Assembly (NCBI RefSeq): GCF_003243465.1
Contig: NZ_QFQZ01000046.1
Coordinates: forward strand, 1 to 37,593
Source of the DNA: Caulobacter segnis
GTDB lineage: Bacteria > Pseudomonadota > Alphaproteobacteria > Caulobacterales > Caulobacteraceae
Direction: 5' to 3'
DNA: 37,593 bases
The position numbers and the translations under genes are program-made. Below are positions 14,809-22,324 of this stretch, in pieces (position 1 is the stretch's first letter; each line of letters opens with the position of its first letter). The notes below the pieces were generated by a model. The model searched no databases, had not been told where the DNA came from, and saw nothing but the letters and a program-made list of their open reading frames with translations.

Positions 14809-16272
14809 ATGCCCAGGCCTCTGAATTTCCATGATGACCGGCTGTTTCCAGCCGATGCGACCACCCGGTCCTACGCCCGAGGCCTGTACGGCCTCGTCAA
14901 GGACCTGCCGATCATCAGCCCGCACGGCCACACCGATCCAAGCTGGTTCGCGACCAACGCGCCGTTCCAGGACGCCACCGACCTGCTGCTGGCGCCGGAT
15001 CACTACCTGTTCCGGATGCTCTACAGTCAGGGGATCCAGCTCGACGCCCTGAAGGTGCGCTCCAAGGCCGGTGTGCCCGACACCGACCCGCGTGAAGCCT
15101 GGCGCGTCTTCGCCAGCCACTTCCACCTGTTCCGCGGCACGCCGTCGTGGGTGTGGCTGAACCACGTGTTCAGCAAGGTCTTCGGCTTCACCGAGTTCCT
15201 CGACGCCTCGAACTCGGACGCCTATTACGACCGGATCACCGAGGCGCTGGCCACCGACGCCTATCGCCCGCGCGCCCTGTTCGACCGCTTCAACATCGAG
15301 ACCCTGGCGACCACCGAAGGCCCGCACGAGAGCCTCGATCATCACAAGGCGATCCGCGAGAGCGGGTGGGGCGGCCACGTCATCACCGCCTATCGTCCCG
15401 ACGCGGTCATCGACTTCGAGGACGAGCGCAGTCCGCGCGCCTTTGAACGCTTCGCCGAAGTGTCCGGCCAGGACGTCTATAGCTGGAAGTCCTATCTCGA
15501 AGCGCACCGCCTGCGCCGCCAGGCCTTCATCGAGGCGGGCGCGACCTCGTCCGACCACGGCCACCCAACCGCCGCCACGGCCGACCTTAGCGACGCAGAG
15601 GCCGAGGCGCTGTTCGCCGATCTGGTGAAGGGCAATGTGACGCCCGCGAAGGCCGAGCTGTTCCGCGCTCAGATGCTGACCGAGATGGCCAAGATGAGCC
15701 TGGACGACGGCCTGGTCATGCAGATCCACCCGGGTTCGCATCGCAACCACAATGTCGGCCTGCTGAAATCTCACGGCCGCGACAAGGGCGCGGACATCCC
15801 GATGCGCACCGAGTACGTCGATGCGCTGAAGCCGCTGCTGACCCGCCTGGGCAACGACCCGCGCCTGTCGATCATCCTGTTCACCCTGGACGAGACGACC
15901 TACAGCCGCGAGCTGGCCCCGCTGGCCGGGCACTATCCGGTGCTGAAGCTGGGTCCGTCCTGGTGGTTCCACGACAGCCCGGAAGGCATGATGCGCTTCC
16001 GCGAGCAGGTCACCGAGACGGCGGGCTTCTACAACACCGTCGGCTTCAACGACGACACCCGCGCTTTCCTGTCGATCCCGGCCCGCCACGACGTGGCCCG
16101 GCGCGTCGACAGCGCCTTCCTGGCCCGCATGGTCGCCGAGCACCGCATGGACCTGGTCGAGGCCGAGGAGCTGATCGTCGATCTGACGTACAACCTGCCT
16201 AAGAAGGCCTACAAGCTCGATCAGCGTCCGGACTGGGCTCGTCCCGCCGCGCTGCGCGCCGCCGCCGAATAG
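14809..16272 (+). CDS. uxaC: glucuronate/galacturonate isomerase
   Basis: This 487-residue amidohydrolase-superfamily isomerase converts D-glucuronate to fructuronate and D-galacturonate to tagaturonate, the first cytoplasmic step of hexuronate use. The metal-binding H-G-H motif is in ISPHGHTDP (His 39 and 41). Family blocks TTEGPHESLDHH, HPGSHRNHN and the C-terminal VEAEELIVDLTYNLPKKAY are present. E. coli UxaC is 470 residues, so the length is normal. The ATG at 14809 is preceded by GGGAG at slightly long spacing. An operator-like site lies 60 bp upstream. It starts a plus-strand series continuing with kduI 24 bp downstream and then kduD. Confidence 0.96.
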   Translation: MPRPLNFHDDRLFPADATTRSYARGLYGLVKDLPIISPHGHTDPSWFATNAPFQDATDLLLAPDHYLFRMLYSQGIQLDALKVRSKAGVPDTDPREAWRVFASHFHLFRGTPSWVWLNHVFSKVFGFTEFLDASNSDAYYDRITEALATDAYRPRALFDRFNIETLATTEGPHESLDHHKAIRESGWGGHVITAYRPDAVIDFEDERSPRAFERFAEVSGQDVYSWKSYLEAHRLRRQAFIEAGATSSDHGHPTAATADLSDAEAEALFADLVKGNVTPAKAELFRAQMLTEMAKMSLDDGLVMQIHPGSHRNHNVGLLKSHGRDKGADIPMRTEYVDALKPLLTRLGNDPRLSIILFTLDETTYSRELAPLAGHYPVLKLGPSWWFHDSPEGMMRFREQVTETAGFYNTVGFNDDTRAFLSIPARHDVARRVDSAFLARMVAEHRMDLVEAEELIVDLTYNLPKKAYKLDQRPDWARPAALRAAAE

Positions 16273-16296
16273 AACGCCCTTTCCGGAGACTTCCCG

Positions 16297-17136
16297 ATGT
16301 TCGCCAAGACCTATCACGCCACCCATCCGGACATGATGTTCGCGGTCAGCAACGACGACCTGCGCGACCGTTACCTGATGCAGGGGCTGTTCCAGGACGG
16401 CCAGATCGTCCTGACCTACAACCACGCCGAACGCTTCGTCGTCGGCGGCGTCGTGGCCACCAGCCCGATCAAGCTGCCCGACCAGACCGAGCCCGCCTCG
16501 GCCGCCGGTCACCCGTTCCTGGAGCGTCGCGAACTGGGCCTGATCAACGTTGGCGAGACCACCGGCAAGGTCACCGTCGACGGCGTCGTCTACGAGATCG
16601 TGCCGCGTGACGGCCTGTACGTCACCATGGGCGCCAAGGACGTCACCTTCGAGGGTGTCGACGGCGCCGCGCGCTTCTACCTGGTCAGCCTGCCGGCCCA
16701 CGCCGCGTTCGAGACCAAGAAGCTGGCCTTCGCCGACGCCATCCCGCTGGAGCGCGGCGCGCTGGAGACCTCCAACGAGCGCACGATCTACCAGTACATC
16801 GTGCCGACCACCTGCAAGTCCGCCCAGCTGCTGCTGGGCATGACCGTGCTGAAGCCGGGCAGCGTCTGGAACACCATGCCGCCCCACCTGCACGACCGCC
16901 GCTCGGAAGCCTATTTCTACTTCGGCCTGGGCGAGAACGACCGGGTCTTCCACTACATGGGCGAGCCGGACGAGATGCGTCACATCGTCATCGCCAACGA
17001 GGAAGCCGTGATGAGCCCGCCGTGGTCGATCCACATGGGCTCGGGCACCGCCAACTACACCTTCATCTGGGCGATGGGCGGCGAGAACCTCGACTACACC
17101 GACATGAACGTGCTGGACATCTGCCAGCTGAAGTAG
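16297..17136 (+). CDS. kduI: 5-keto-4-deoxyuronate isomerase
   Basis: This 279-residue double-cupin zinc enzyme isomerises 4-deoxy-L-threo-5-hexosulose uronate (DKI) to DKII in breakdown of unsaturated uronates from pectin or hyaluronan-type polymers. All four zinc ligands are visible: His197 and His199 in PPHLHDRRSE, Glu204, and His246 in PPWSIHMG. Their spacing matches the E. coli ligands with a one-residue shift. The C-terminal GGENLDYTDMN is intact. A GGAG ribosome site stands 11 bases ahead of the ATG. It follows uxaC after 24 bp and is probably in the same transcript. Confidence 0.96.
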   Translation: MFAKTYHATHPDMMFAVSNDDLRDRYLMQGLFQDGQIVLTYNHAERFVVGGVVATSPIKLPDQTEPASAAGHPFLERRELGLINVGETTGKVTVDGVVYEIVPRDGLYVTMGAKDVTFEGVDGAARFYLVSLPAHAAFETKKLAFADAIPLERGALETSNERTIYQYIVPTTCKSAQLLLGMTVLKPGSVWNTMPPHLHDRRSEAYFYFGLGENDRVFHYMGEPDEMRHIVIANEEAVMSPPWSIHMGSGTANYTFIWAMGGENLDYTDMNVLDICQLK

Positions 17137-17158
17137 GGGCGTGGCCCACCGCGCTCCC

Positions 17159-17264
17159 GTGTCATCCCGGCCGGAGCGCAGCGTAGAGCCGGGACCCAGG
17201 GGCGGCCGCCTTGCCGCTGGCCCCTGGGTCCCGGATCGACCTTTTAGGTCGTCCGGGATGACAC
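17159..17264. repeat. dispersed inverted-repeat element, copy A
   Basis: The element starts GTGTCATCCCGG and ends CCGGGATGACAC, and has an inner pair GCCGGGACCCAGGGG / CCCCTGGGTCCCGG. The same design recurs at 24642-24757 and 30601-30711. It fills the gap between kduI and kduD. The folded RNA would be a long cruciform hairpin followed by TCCTTTT, so it could also attenuate read-through into kduD. Confidence 0.85.
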
Positions 17265-17286
17265 TCCTTTTGGACAGGAACTGACA

Positions 17287-18042
17287 ATGGCCAATCCGTT
17301 CAGCCTCGAAGGCAAGGTCGCGCTCGTCACCGGCGCCAACACCGGGATCGGGCAGGGGATCGCCATCGCCCTGGCCGCCGCCGGCGCGGACATCGCCGCG
17401 GCGGGCCGCAGCGAACCGACCGAAACCCAAAAGGCCGTCGAAGCCCTGGGCCGCAAGTTTCTGTCGATCAAGGCCGACTTCGGCTCGATCGAGCCGGTGC
17501 AGCGCGTCGTCGACGAGACCGTCGCCGCCTTCGGCAAGGTCGATATCCTGGTCAATAACGCCGGCATCATCCGTCGCGCGGACTCGATCGAGTTCTCGGA
17601 AGCCGACTGGGACGCTGTGATGGACACCAACCTCAAGGTCGTCTTCTTCCTGACCCAGGCCTTCGCCAAGCAGGCGCTGAAGCAAGGCGGCGGCAAGGTG
17701 ATCAACATCGCCAGCCTCCTGTCGTTCCAGGGCGGCATCCGCGTGCCGTCGTATACGGCGGCGAAGTCGGGCCTGGCTGGCCTCACCAAGATTCTCGCCA
17801 ACGAGTGGGCGACCAAGGGGATCAACGTCAACGCCATCGCGCCGGGCTATTTCGACACGAATAACACCGAGGCCCTGCGCGCCGACCAGGACCGCAACGC
17901 CGCCATCCTGGCGCGTATTCCGGCCGGTCGCTGGGGCCGGCCCGAGGACATCGGCGGCGCCGCCGTGTTCCTGGCGTCGTCGGCCTCGGACTACGTCCAG
18001 GGGATTACTCTGCCCGTGGATGGCGGGTGGCTGGCCCGCTGA
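17287..18042 (+). CDS. kduD: 2-deoxy-D-gluconate 3-dehydrogenase
   Basis: This 251-residue classical short-chain dehydrogenase reduces DKII to KDG with NAD(P)H, the step after KduI. The cofactor motif TGANTGIGQG begins at about residue 17. NNAGI follows, then the catalytic Ser in INIASLLSF and the YTAAK active-site pair. The ending GITLPVDGGWLAR is typical of KduD. An AGGA site lies 9-12 bases ahead of the ATG. The repeat element separates it from kduI by 150 bp. It is probably still read with uxaC-kduI unless the repeat terminates part of the transcripts. Confidence 0.95.
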   Translation: MANPFSLEGKVALVTGANTGIGQGIAIALAAAGADIAAAGRSEPTETQKAVEALGRKFLSIKADFGSIEPVQRVVDETVAAFGKVDILVNNAGIIRRADSIEFSEADWDAVMDTNLKVVFFLTQAFAKQALKQGGGKVINIASLLSFQGGIRVPSYTAAKSGLAGLTKILANEWATKGINVNAIAPGYFDTNNTEALRADQDRNAAILARIPAGRWGRPEDIGGAAVFLASSASDYVQGITLPVDGGWLAR

Positions 18043-18067
18043 CGAAACAAAAACACGCAATCGGTCG

Positions 18068-18083
18068 ATGGTAGCGCAACCAT
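18068..18083. promoter_or_regulatory. LacI-type palindrome upstream of ppc (XylR-operator-like)
   Basis: ATGGTAGCGCAACCAT is a 16-bp palindrome with one mismatched pair. It differs from the four uronate-locus sites (centre CG with TGGTAG arms instead of ACCGGT). It resembles, from memory, the operator described for the xylose repressor XylR of C. crescentus. It lies about 135 bp ahead of the chosen ppc start and 26 bp past kduD. Confidence 0.5.
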
Positions 18084-18216
18084 TGTGCGGGGCGGGTTTT
18101 CTCGCCTGGTGAACAAGGCTAGAGGGCGCCCTTGCGTCAGGCCTCCCCGCCGCGACGCGCCCTCGAACCCCCTGTCCGCAGAGGATCCCACCGTCCGGGG
18201 TCCTGGGAGTCCGCGC

Positions 18217-20943
18217 ATGCGCAACCCGCTGTCGATCGACGTCGATCGTCCGACCAGCCAACACGTCCGCAAGAACGCCACCCTGCTGAGCGATCTGCTG
18301 GTCGAGGCGATCGCCTATCTGGAAGGCGAGGAGGCTGCGGCCCTGGTGGCCCGGGCGCGCCGGGTCGCCTCGCACGAGGATGTGGCCAACGGCGACGCGC
18401 CGGTGCTGGACCGCCTGTTCTCGGACCTCTCGACCGACGAGGCCGTGTTCCTGGCCCGCGCCTTCGCCAGCCAGTCGCTGCTGGCCAATATCGGCGAGGA
18501 CGTCGCCGGTCGCCGCCGCCATGCCGAGGCCGACGCCCAGCCGGGGGACGAGCGCCCCCGGACCCTGGTCGACGCCGTCAAGCTGCTGAAGAGCCAGGGC
18601 AAGACCGACGAGGCGCTGGCCAAGACCTTCGCGGCGATGAACGTCGTGCCCGTTCTGACCGCGCACCCGACCGAAGTGCGTCGCCGCAGCATGGTCGATC
18701 GGGAGACCGAGATCTCGCGGCTGATGGCCCTGCGCCGCCATCACCTGCCGCCGGACCTCGACGCCGAGATCCGCGAGAGCCTGTTCCGCGAGATCGCCCT
18801 GATGTGGCGCACGCGCCTCTACCGGCCCGAGCGGATCACCGTGAAGGACGAGATCCGCAACGCCCTGTCGATCGTCCGCACCTCGATCCTGCCGGCGATC
18901 ATCGACCTCTACGCCGACTGGACCGGCAAGATCGGACAGCACGGCCATCTGGCGCCGCTGCTGAAGATGGGCTCGTGGCTGGGCGGTGACCGCGACGGCC
19001 ACCCCGGCGTCAACGGCGAGACCCTGAAGCTGGCCTTCGCCAGCCAGTCCCGCGTCATCCTCGACTGGTACGCCGCCGAGGTCCGCAAGCTGTGGTCGAA
19101 CCTGGCGATCTCGACGGCCTATACGCCGGTGTCCGAGGAGCTGCTGGCCCTGGCCGCCCAGACCAGCGATCCGTCGGTCCACCGCCTGGACGAGCCCTAC
19201 CGCCTGGCGCTGGAGCTGATCTTCGACCGGCTGAACGCCGTCTCGCAGAAGCTGACCGGCGCACCGGTGGCCTTCGCCGCCGGCGTGACCAGCGTCGAGC
19301 CCTACGGCCATCCGAACGCCTTCATCGCCGACCTGTCGGTGATCATCGACAGCCTGGAGCGCAACGGCGGCGAGCGCCTGGTCGGCCGGTCCCTGCGCAC
19401 CCTGGTCGAGGTCGCCAAGGCCTGCGGATTCCACCTGATGAGCCTGGACCTGCGCCAGAACGCCGACGTCCACGAGCGCACGATCCATGAGCTGTACGAG
19501 CGCGCCGGTTCGGGCGTCGAGTACCTGAAGCTGTCCGAGGAGGCGCGCTGCAAGCTGCTGATCGAGGAGCTGTCGCACCAGCGGCCCCTGGTCTCGCCGT
19601 TCACCGCCTACAGCGAGGAGACGACCAAGGAGCTGGCGACCATGGGCGCCGCCGCCCAGGCGGTTCGCGACTACGGCCATGGGTGCCTCGGCGCGTACAT
19701 CATCTCGAAGTCGGCGACCCTGTCGGACATCCTCGAGCCGCTCGTCCTGCTCAAGCAGGTCGGTCTGGTCTGGGGCGGGGCCGCGCCGCGCGCCTCGGTC
19801 AAGGTCGCGCCGCTGTTCGAGACCATCGGCGACCTCGAGAACGGCCCGGCGGTCCTGCGCCAGTGGCTGGAGCTGCCGCTGGCCCGCTCGATCCTGGGCG
19901 ACCGGCCGGTGCAGGAGATCATGCTCGGCTACTCCGACAGCAACAAGGACGGCGGCTATGTCGCCAGCCGGCGCGGCGTCGCGGTCGGGGCTTCGGCCCT
20001 GGCGTACGAGGCCGACCGGATGGGCGTCGGTTTGCAGCTGTTCCACGGCCGCGGCGGCAGCGTCGGGCGGGGCGGGGGACCGGCCGCCGAGGCCGTGCTG
20101 GCCCAGCCGGCCGGCACCGTCCAGGGCCGCATCCGCATGACCGAGCAGGGCGAAATGATCGCCCGCCGCTTCGGCGACCAGCCCACGGCCCGCCGCAACC
20201 TGGACGGCCTCGCCGCCGCCGTGCTGATGTCCAGCGAGCGGCCGGTGCTGAAGCCCGATCCTAAGATCGACGCGGCGATGACCGCCCTGGCCGACGCCTC
20301 GTTCCACGGCTTCCGCGCCCTGGTGTATGACGATCCGGCCTTCGAGGACTTCTTCTGGTCGGTCACCCCGATCAGCGAGATCGTCGGCCTCAATATCGGC
20401 AGCCGCCCGGCCAGCCGCACCGCCAGCCGCAAGATCGAGGACCTGCGGGCCATCCCGTGGGTGTTCAGCTGGTCGCAGTCGCGGTTCATGCTGCCGGGCT
20501 GGTACGGCTTCGCCGCCGGCGTCGACCGGGCGGGCCTGTCGGTCGAGCAGCTGCGCGACCTGGCCGGAAACTTCGACTTCTTCGCCTCGCTGCTGTCGAA
20601 CATGGAGCTGGCCCTGGCCCAGAGCCATATGCCGATCGCCTCGCGCTATGTCGAACTGTCGCCGGACAGGGCCAACGCCGAGCGGATCTTCGCGACCATC
20701 CGGCGCGAGCACGAGCGCGCGACCGAACTGGCCCTGGCGATCCGGGGCGGCGAGCGCCTGCTCGACAACCAGCCCGACCTCGCCGAGTCCGTGGCGCTGG
20801 CGGGCCGCGTCGTCGATCCGCTGAACCACCTGCAGCTGGAGCTGCTGTCGCGCCGCCGGGCGGGGGACCAGAACGAGGAGCTGCGCCTGGCGATCCAGCT
20901 GACGGTCGCAGGTATCGCCGCGGGACTTCGCAACACGGGGTGA
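18217..20943 (+). CDS. ppc: phosphoenolpyruvate carboxylase
   Basis: This is a 908-residue enzyme that carboxylates PEP with bicarbonate to oxaloacetate, refilling the TCA cycle. Catalytic features are all present: His150 in TAHPTEVRRRS, YSDSNKDGG at about 572-580, the mobile glycine loop FHGRGGSVGRGGGP from about 609, and the C-terminal R-N-T-G. E. coli Ppc is 883 residues. The frame is open from 18085, but the ATG at 18217 has GGGAG nine bases upstream and gives the family-like N-terminus, so I prefer it. The 174-bp gap after kduD holds a separate LacI-type palindrome, suggesting its own promoter. Its place between kduD and kdgA ties anaplerosis to uronate catabolism. Confidence 0.97.
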   Translation: MRNPLSIDVDRPTSQHVRKNATLLSDLLVEAIAYLEGEEAAALVARARRVASHEDVANGDAPVLDRLFSDLSTDEAVFLARAFASQSLLANIGEDVAGRRRHAEADAQPGDERPRTLVDAVKLLKSQGKTDEALAKTFAAMNVVPVLTAHPTEVRRRSMVDRETEISRLMALRRHHLPPDLDAEIRESLFREIALMWRTRLYRPERITVKDEIRNALSIVRTSILPAIIDLYADWTGKIGQHGHLAPLLKMGSWLGGDRDGHPGVNGETLKLAFASQSRVILDWYAAEVRKLWSNLAISTAYTPVSEELLALAAQTSDPSVHRLDEPYRLALELIFDRLNAVSQKLTGAPVAFAAGVTSVEPYGHPNAFIADLSVIIDSLERNGGERLVGRSLRTLVEVAKACGFHLMSLDLRQNADVHERTIHELYERAGSGVEYLKLSEEARCKLLIEELSHQRPLVSPFTAYSEETTKELATMGAAAQAVRDYGHGCLGAYIISKSATLSDILEPLVLLKQVGLVWGGAAPRASVKVAPLFETIGDLENGPAVLRQWLELPLARSILGDRPVQEIMLGYSDSNKDGGYVASRRGVAVGASALAYEADRMGVGLQLFHGRGGSVGRGGGPAAEAVLAQPAGTVQGRIRMTEQGEMIARRFGDQPTARRNLDGLAAAVLMSSERPVLKPDPKIDAAMTALADASFHGFRALVYDDPAFEDFFWSVTPISEIVGLNIGSRPASRTASRKIEDLRAIPWVFSWSQSRFMLPGWYGFAAGVDRAGLSVEQLRDLAGNFDFFASLLSNMELALAQSHMPIASRYVELSPDRANAERIFATIRREHERATELALAIRGGERLLDNQPDLAESVALAGRVVDPLNHLQLELLSRRRAGDQNEELRLAIQLTVAGIAAGLRNTG

Positions 20944-20958
20944 GCTTCATCATCCGAC

Positions 20959-21077
20959 CTCCCCGGCGAATGCCGGGATCCAGGTCGAGCCCACTGACGA
21001 GGCGGGAAGGCGAGGCCATAAGGCGCGTCATCCCCAGACATTCCGGATCAATCTGGGCCCCGGCATTCGCCGGGGAG
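20959..21077. repeat. inverted repeat with perfect 19-bp termini
   Basis: CTCCCCGGCGAATGCCGGG (20959-20977) is perfectly complementary to CCCGGCATTCGCCGGGGAG (21059-21077). Each arm also contains a small hairpin. It starts 15 bp after the ppc stop and may end the ppc transcript. The sequence differs from the GTGTCATCCCGG repeats, although the middle also contains a GTCATCCCC...CTGGGCCCC pattern. Confidence 0.8.
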
Positions 21078-21198
21078 TTTGGGGCGTTAAAAGTCGTTCT
21101 TTCATTCCTGCAAAGTCTTTCATTATCAATCGCTTGCCGCGCCTCAAATCCTGCGTCGACCCCGCTTGCGCTGCTCGCCGCTTTCTGTTTATCTGCGC

Positions 21199-21214
21199 AT
21201 GACACCGGTGGCGA
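21199..21214. promoter_or_regulatory. LacI-type operator, site 3
   Basis: ATGACACCGGTGGCGA keeps the left half-site and centre of the sites beside the regulator gene, with a weaker right half. It sits just past a candidate -10 element. Confidence 0.55.
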
Positions 21215-21243
21215 AGTGGTCAGGCCACTTGCCTCTATCGGAG

Positions 21244-21257
21244 TGACACCGGTGTCA
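21244..21257. promoter_or_regulatory. LacI-type operator, site 4 (perfect palindrome)
   Basis: TGACACCGGTGTCA is a perfect 14-bp palindrome built from two copies of the half-site TGACACC that also occurs in sites 1-3. It is the most symmetric member of the set. It lies 45 bp from site 3, about four helical turns, so a looped tetramer could span both. Confidence 0.7.
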
Positions 21258-21643
21258 TCAACGTTTCGGCCCGGCGTCTTGGTCGGTTCGTCTCGTTTGC
21301 GGCTCTTTGAGCTCGCTCCTGCGCAAACTCCGGGGCGTCGGGTCATACCGGCGCCCTCACTTTTGCGCTCGGAGGGGGCGAGGGGAGACGGTGCGAAGGT
21401 GTTGGGGAGGAAACGAGGACGTGAGATGTCCATGCGGTCGGCAGGCCGCCGGACGGATCGAGCGAGCCCGGTGGCTCGGCCCCTCATTCCAGCCTTTAGT
21501 TTGACGTTGCGGCAAGCCAGTTGTGGCGCCTGTCCGCAACGCGGTCTAAGGGAACGCCCTGAGCCGGCATCGGCGAAATTTTGCTCACGCGGACGTCTTT
21601 CCGGCGGCCCGCGCAAGAACGAGCCTTCGGGAAGGAGTTTGAG

Positions 21644-22318
21644 ATGGTGAAAGACCGTATGGCGGTGCTGACCGCCCTGATGGACCAGGGCGTGATCCCG
21701 GTGTTCTACCACCCCGACGTCGAGGTCTGTAAGAACGTGATCCAGGCCTGCGCCGACGGCGGCGCGCCCTGCATCGAGTTCACCAACCGCGGCGATTTCG
21801 CCAGCCACGTCTTCTACGAAGTCACCCGCTACTTCGATAAGGCCGATCCGCGCGTGATCATGGGCGTGGGCTCGATCGTCGACGCCCCGACCGCCGGCAT
21901 CTACATCGCCAACGGCGCCAAGTTCGTCGTCGGCCCGATCCTGAACGCCGACGTCGCCAAGGTCTGCAACCGCCGCAAGATCCCGTACTCGCCGGGCTGC
22001 GGCTCGGCCTCGGAAATCTCGTATGCCGAGGAACTGGGCTGCGAGATCGTCAAGGTTTTCCCGGGCTCGTCGGTCGGCGGCCCCGACTTCGTCAAGGCGG
22101 TGCTGGGCCCGATGCCCTGGACCCGCATCATGCCGACGGGCGGCGTCGATCCGGACGAGGCCTCGGTGAAGAAGTGGTTCGGCGCGGGCATCGTCGCCGC
22201 CGGCATGGGCTCCAAGCTGATCACGCAAGAGCTGCTGGACGCCAAGGACTACGCGGGCATCTCCAAGAAGGTCCGCGAGACCGTCGATCTGATCAAGAAG
22301 GTTCGTGGGAAGGCCTAA
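21644..22318 (+). CDS. kdgA: KDPG (2-keto-3-deoxy-6-phosphogluconate) aldolase
   Basis: This 224-residue class I aldolase splits KDPG to pyruvate and glyceraldehyde-3-phosphate, the last step of hexuronate breakdown and of the Entner-Doudoroff route. The Schiff-base Lys137 is in EIVKVFPG, and the general base Glu45 is in CIEFTNRGDF. Both match Eda K133/E45 positions closely. A GAAGGAG ribosome site decides the ATG at 21644. The kdgK start lies six bases past the stop, so they form an operon. The sequence is somewhat diverged from enterobacterial Eda (for example the FTNRGDF segment), and 4-hydroxy-2-oxoglutarate aldolase activity is also possible. Gene symbol chosen for pathway context; eda is equivalent. 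Confidence 0.93.
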   Translation: MVKDRMAVLTALMDQGVIPVFYHPDVEVCKNVIQACADGGAPCIEFTNRGDFASHVFYEVTRYFDKADPRVIMGVGSIVDAPTAGIYIANGAKFVVGPILNADVAKVCNRRKIPYSPGCGSASEISYAEELGCEIVKVFPGSSVGGPDFVKAVLGPMPWTRIMPTGGVDPDEASVKKWFGAGIVAAGMGSKLITQELLDAKDYAGISKKVRETVDLIKKVRGKA

Positions 22319-22324
22319 GACCAA

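Larger units (their letters stand above)
21078..21643 (+). promoter_or_regulatory. kdgA-kdgK control region with two operators and a long leader
   Basis: This gene-free stretch precedes kdgA. A possible promoter is TTGCGC (21166-21171), a 17-bp spacer and TTATCT (21189-21194). Directly downstream come two operator-like sites: ATGACACCGGTGGC (from 21199) and the perfect palindrome TGACACCGGTGTCA (21244-21257). If transcription starts near 21200, the leader to kdgA is over 400 nt. It has no convincing ORF. GC-rich blocks at 21350-21410 and 21480-21560 could fold. I recognise no riboswitch in it. Confidence 0.5.

Noticed and set aside
13471..20829. Minus-strand open frame continuing upstream of uxaA for over 2,400 codons
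   Set aside because: Only 11959-13470 resembles a protein (UxaA). The rest is antisense to the LacI-type gene, uxaC, kduI, kduD and ppc, has a low-complexity Arg/Gly/Val/Leu composition, and is open because of high G+C.
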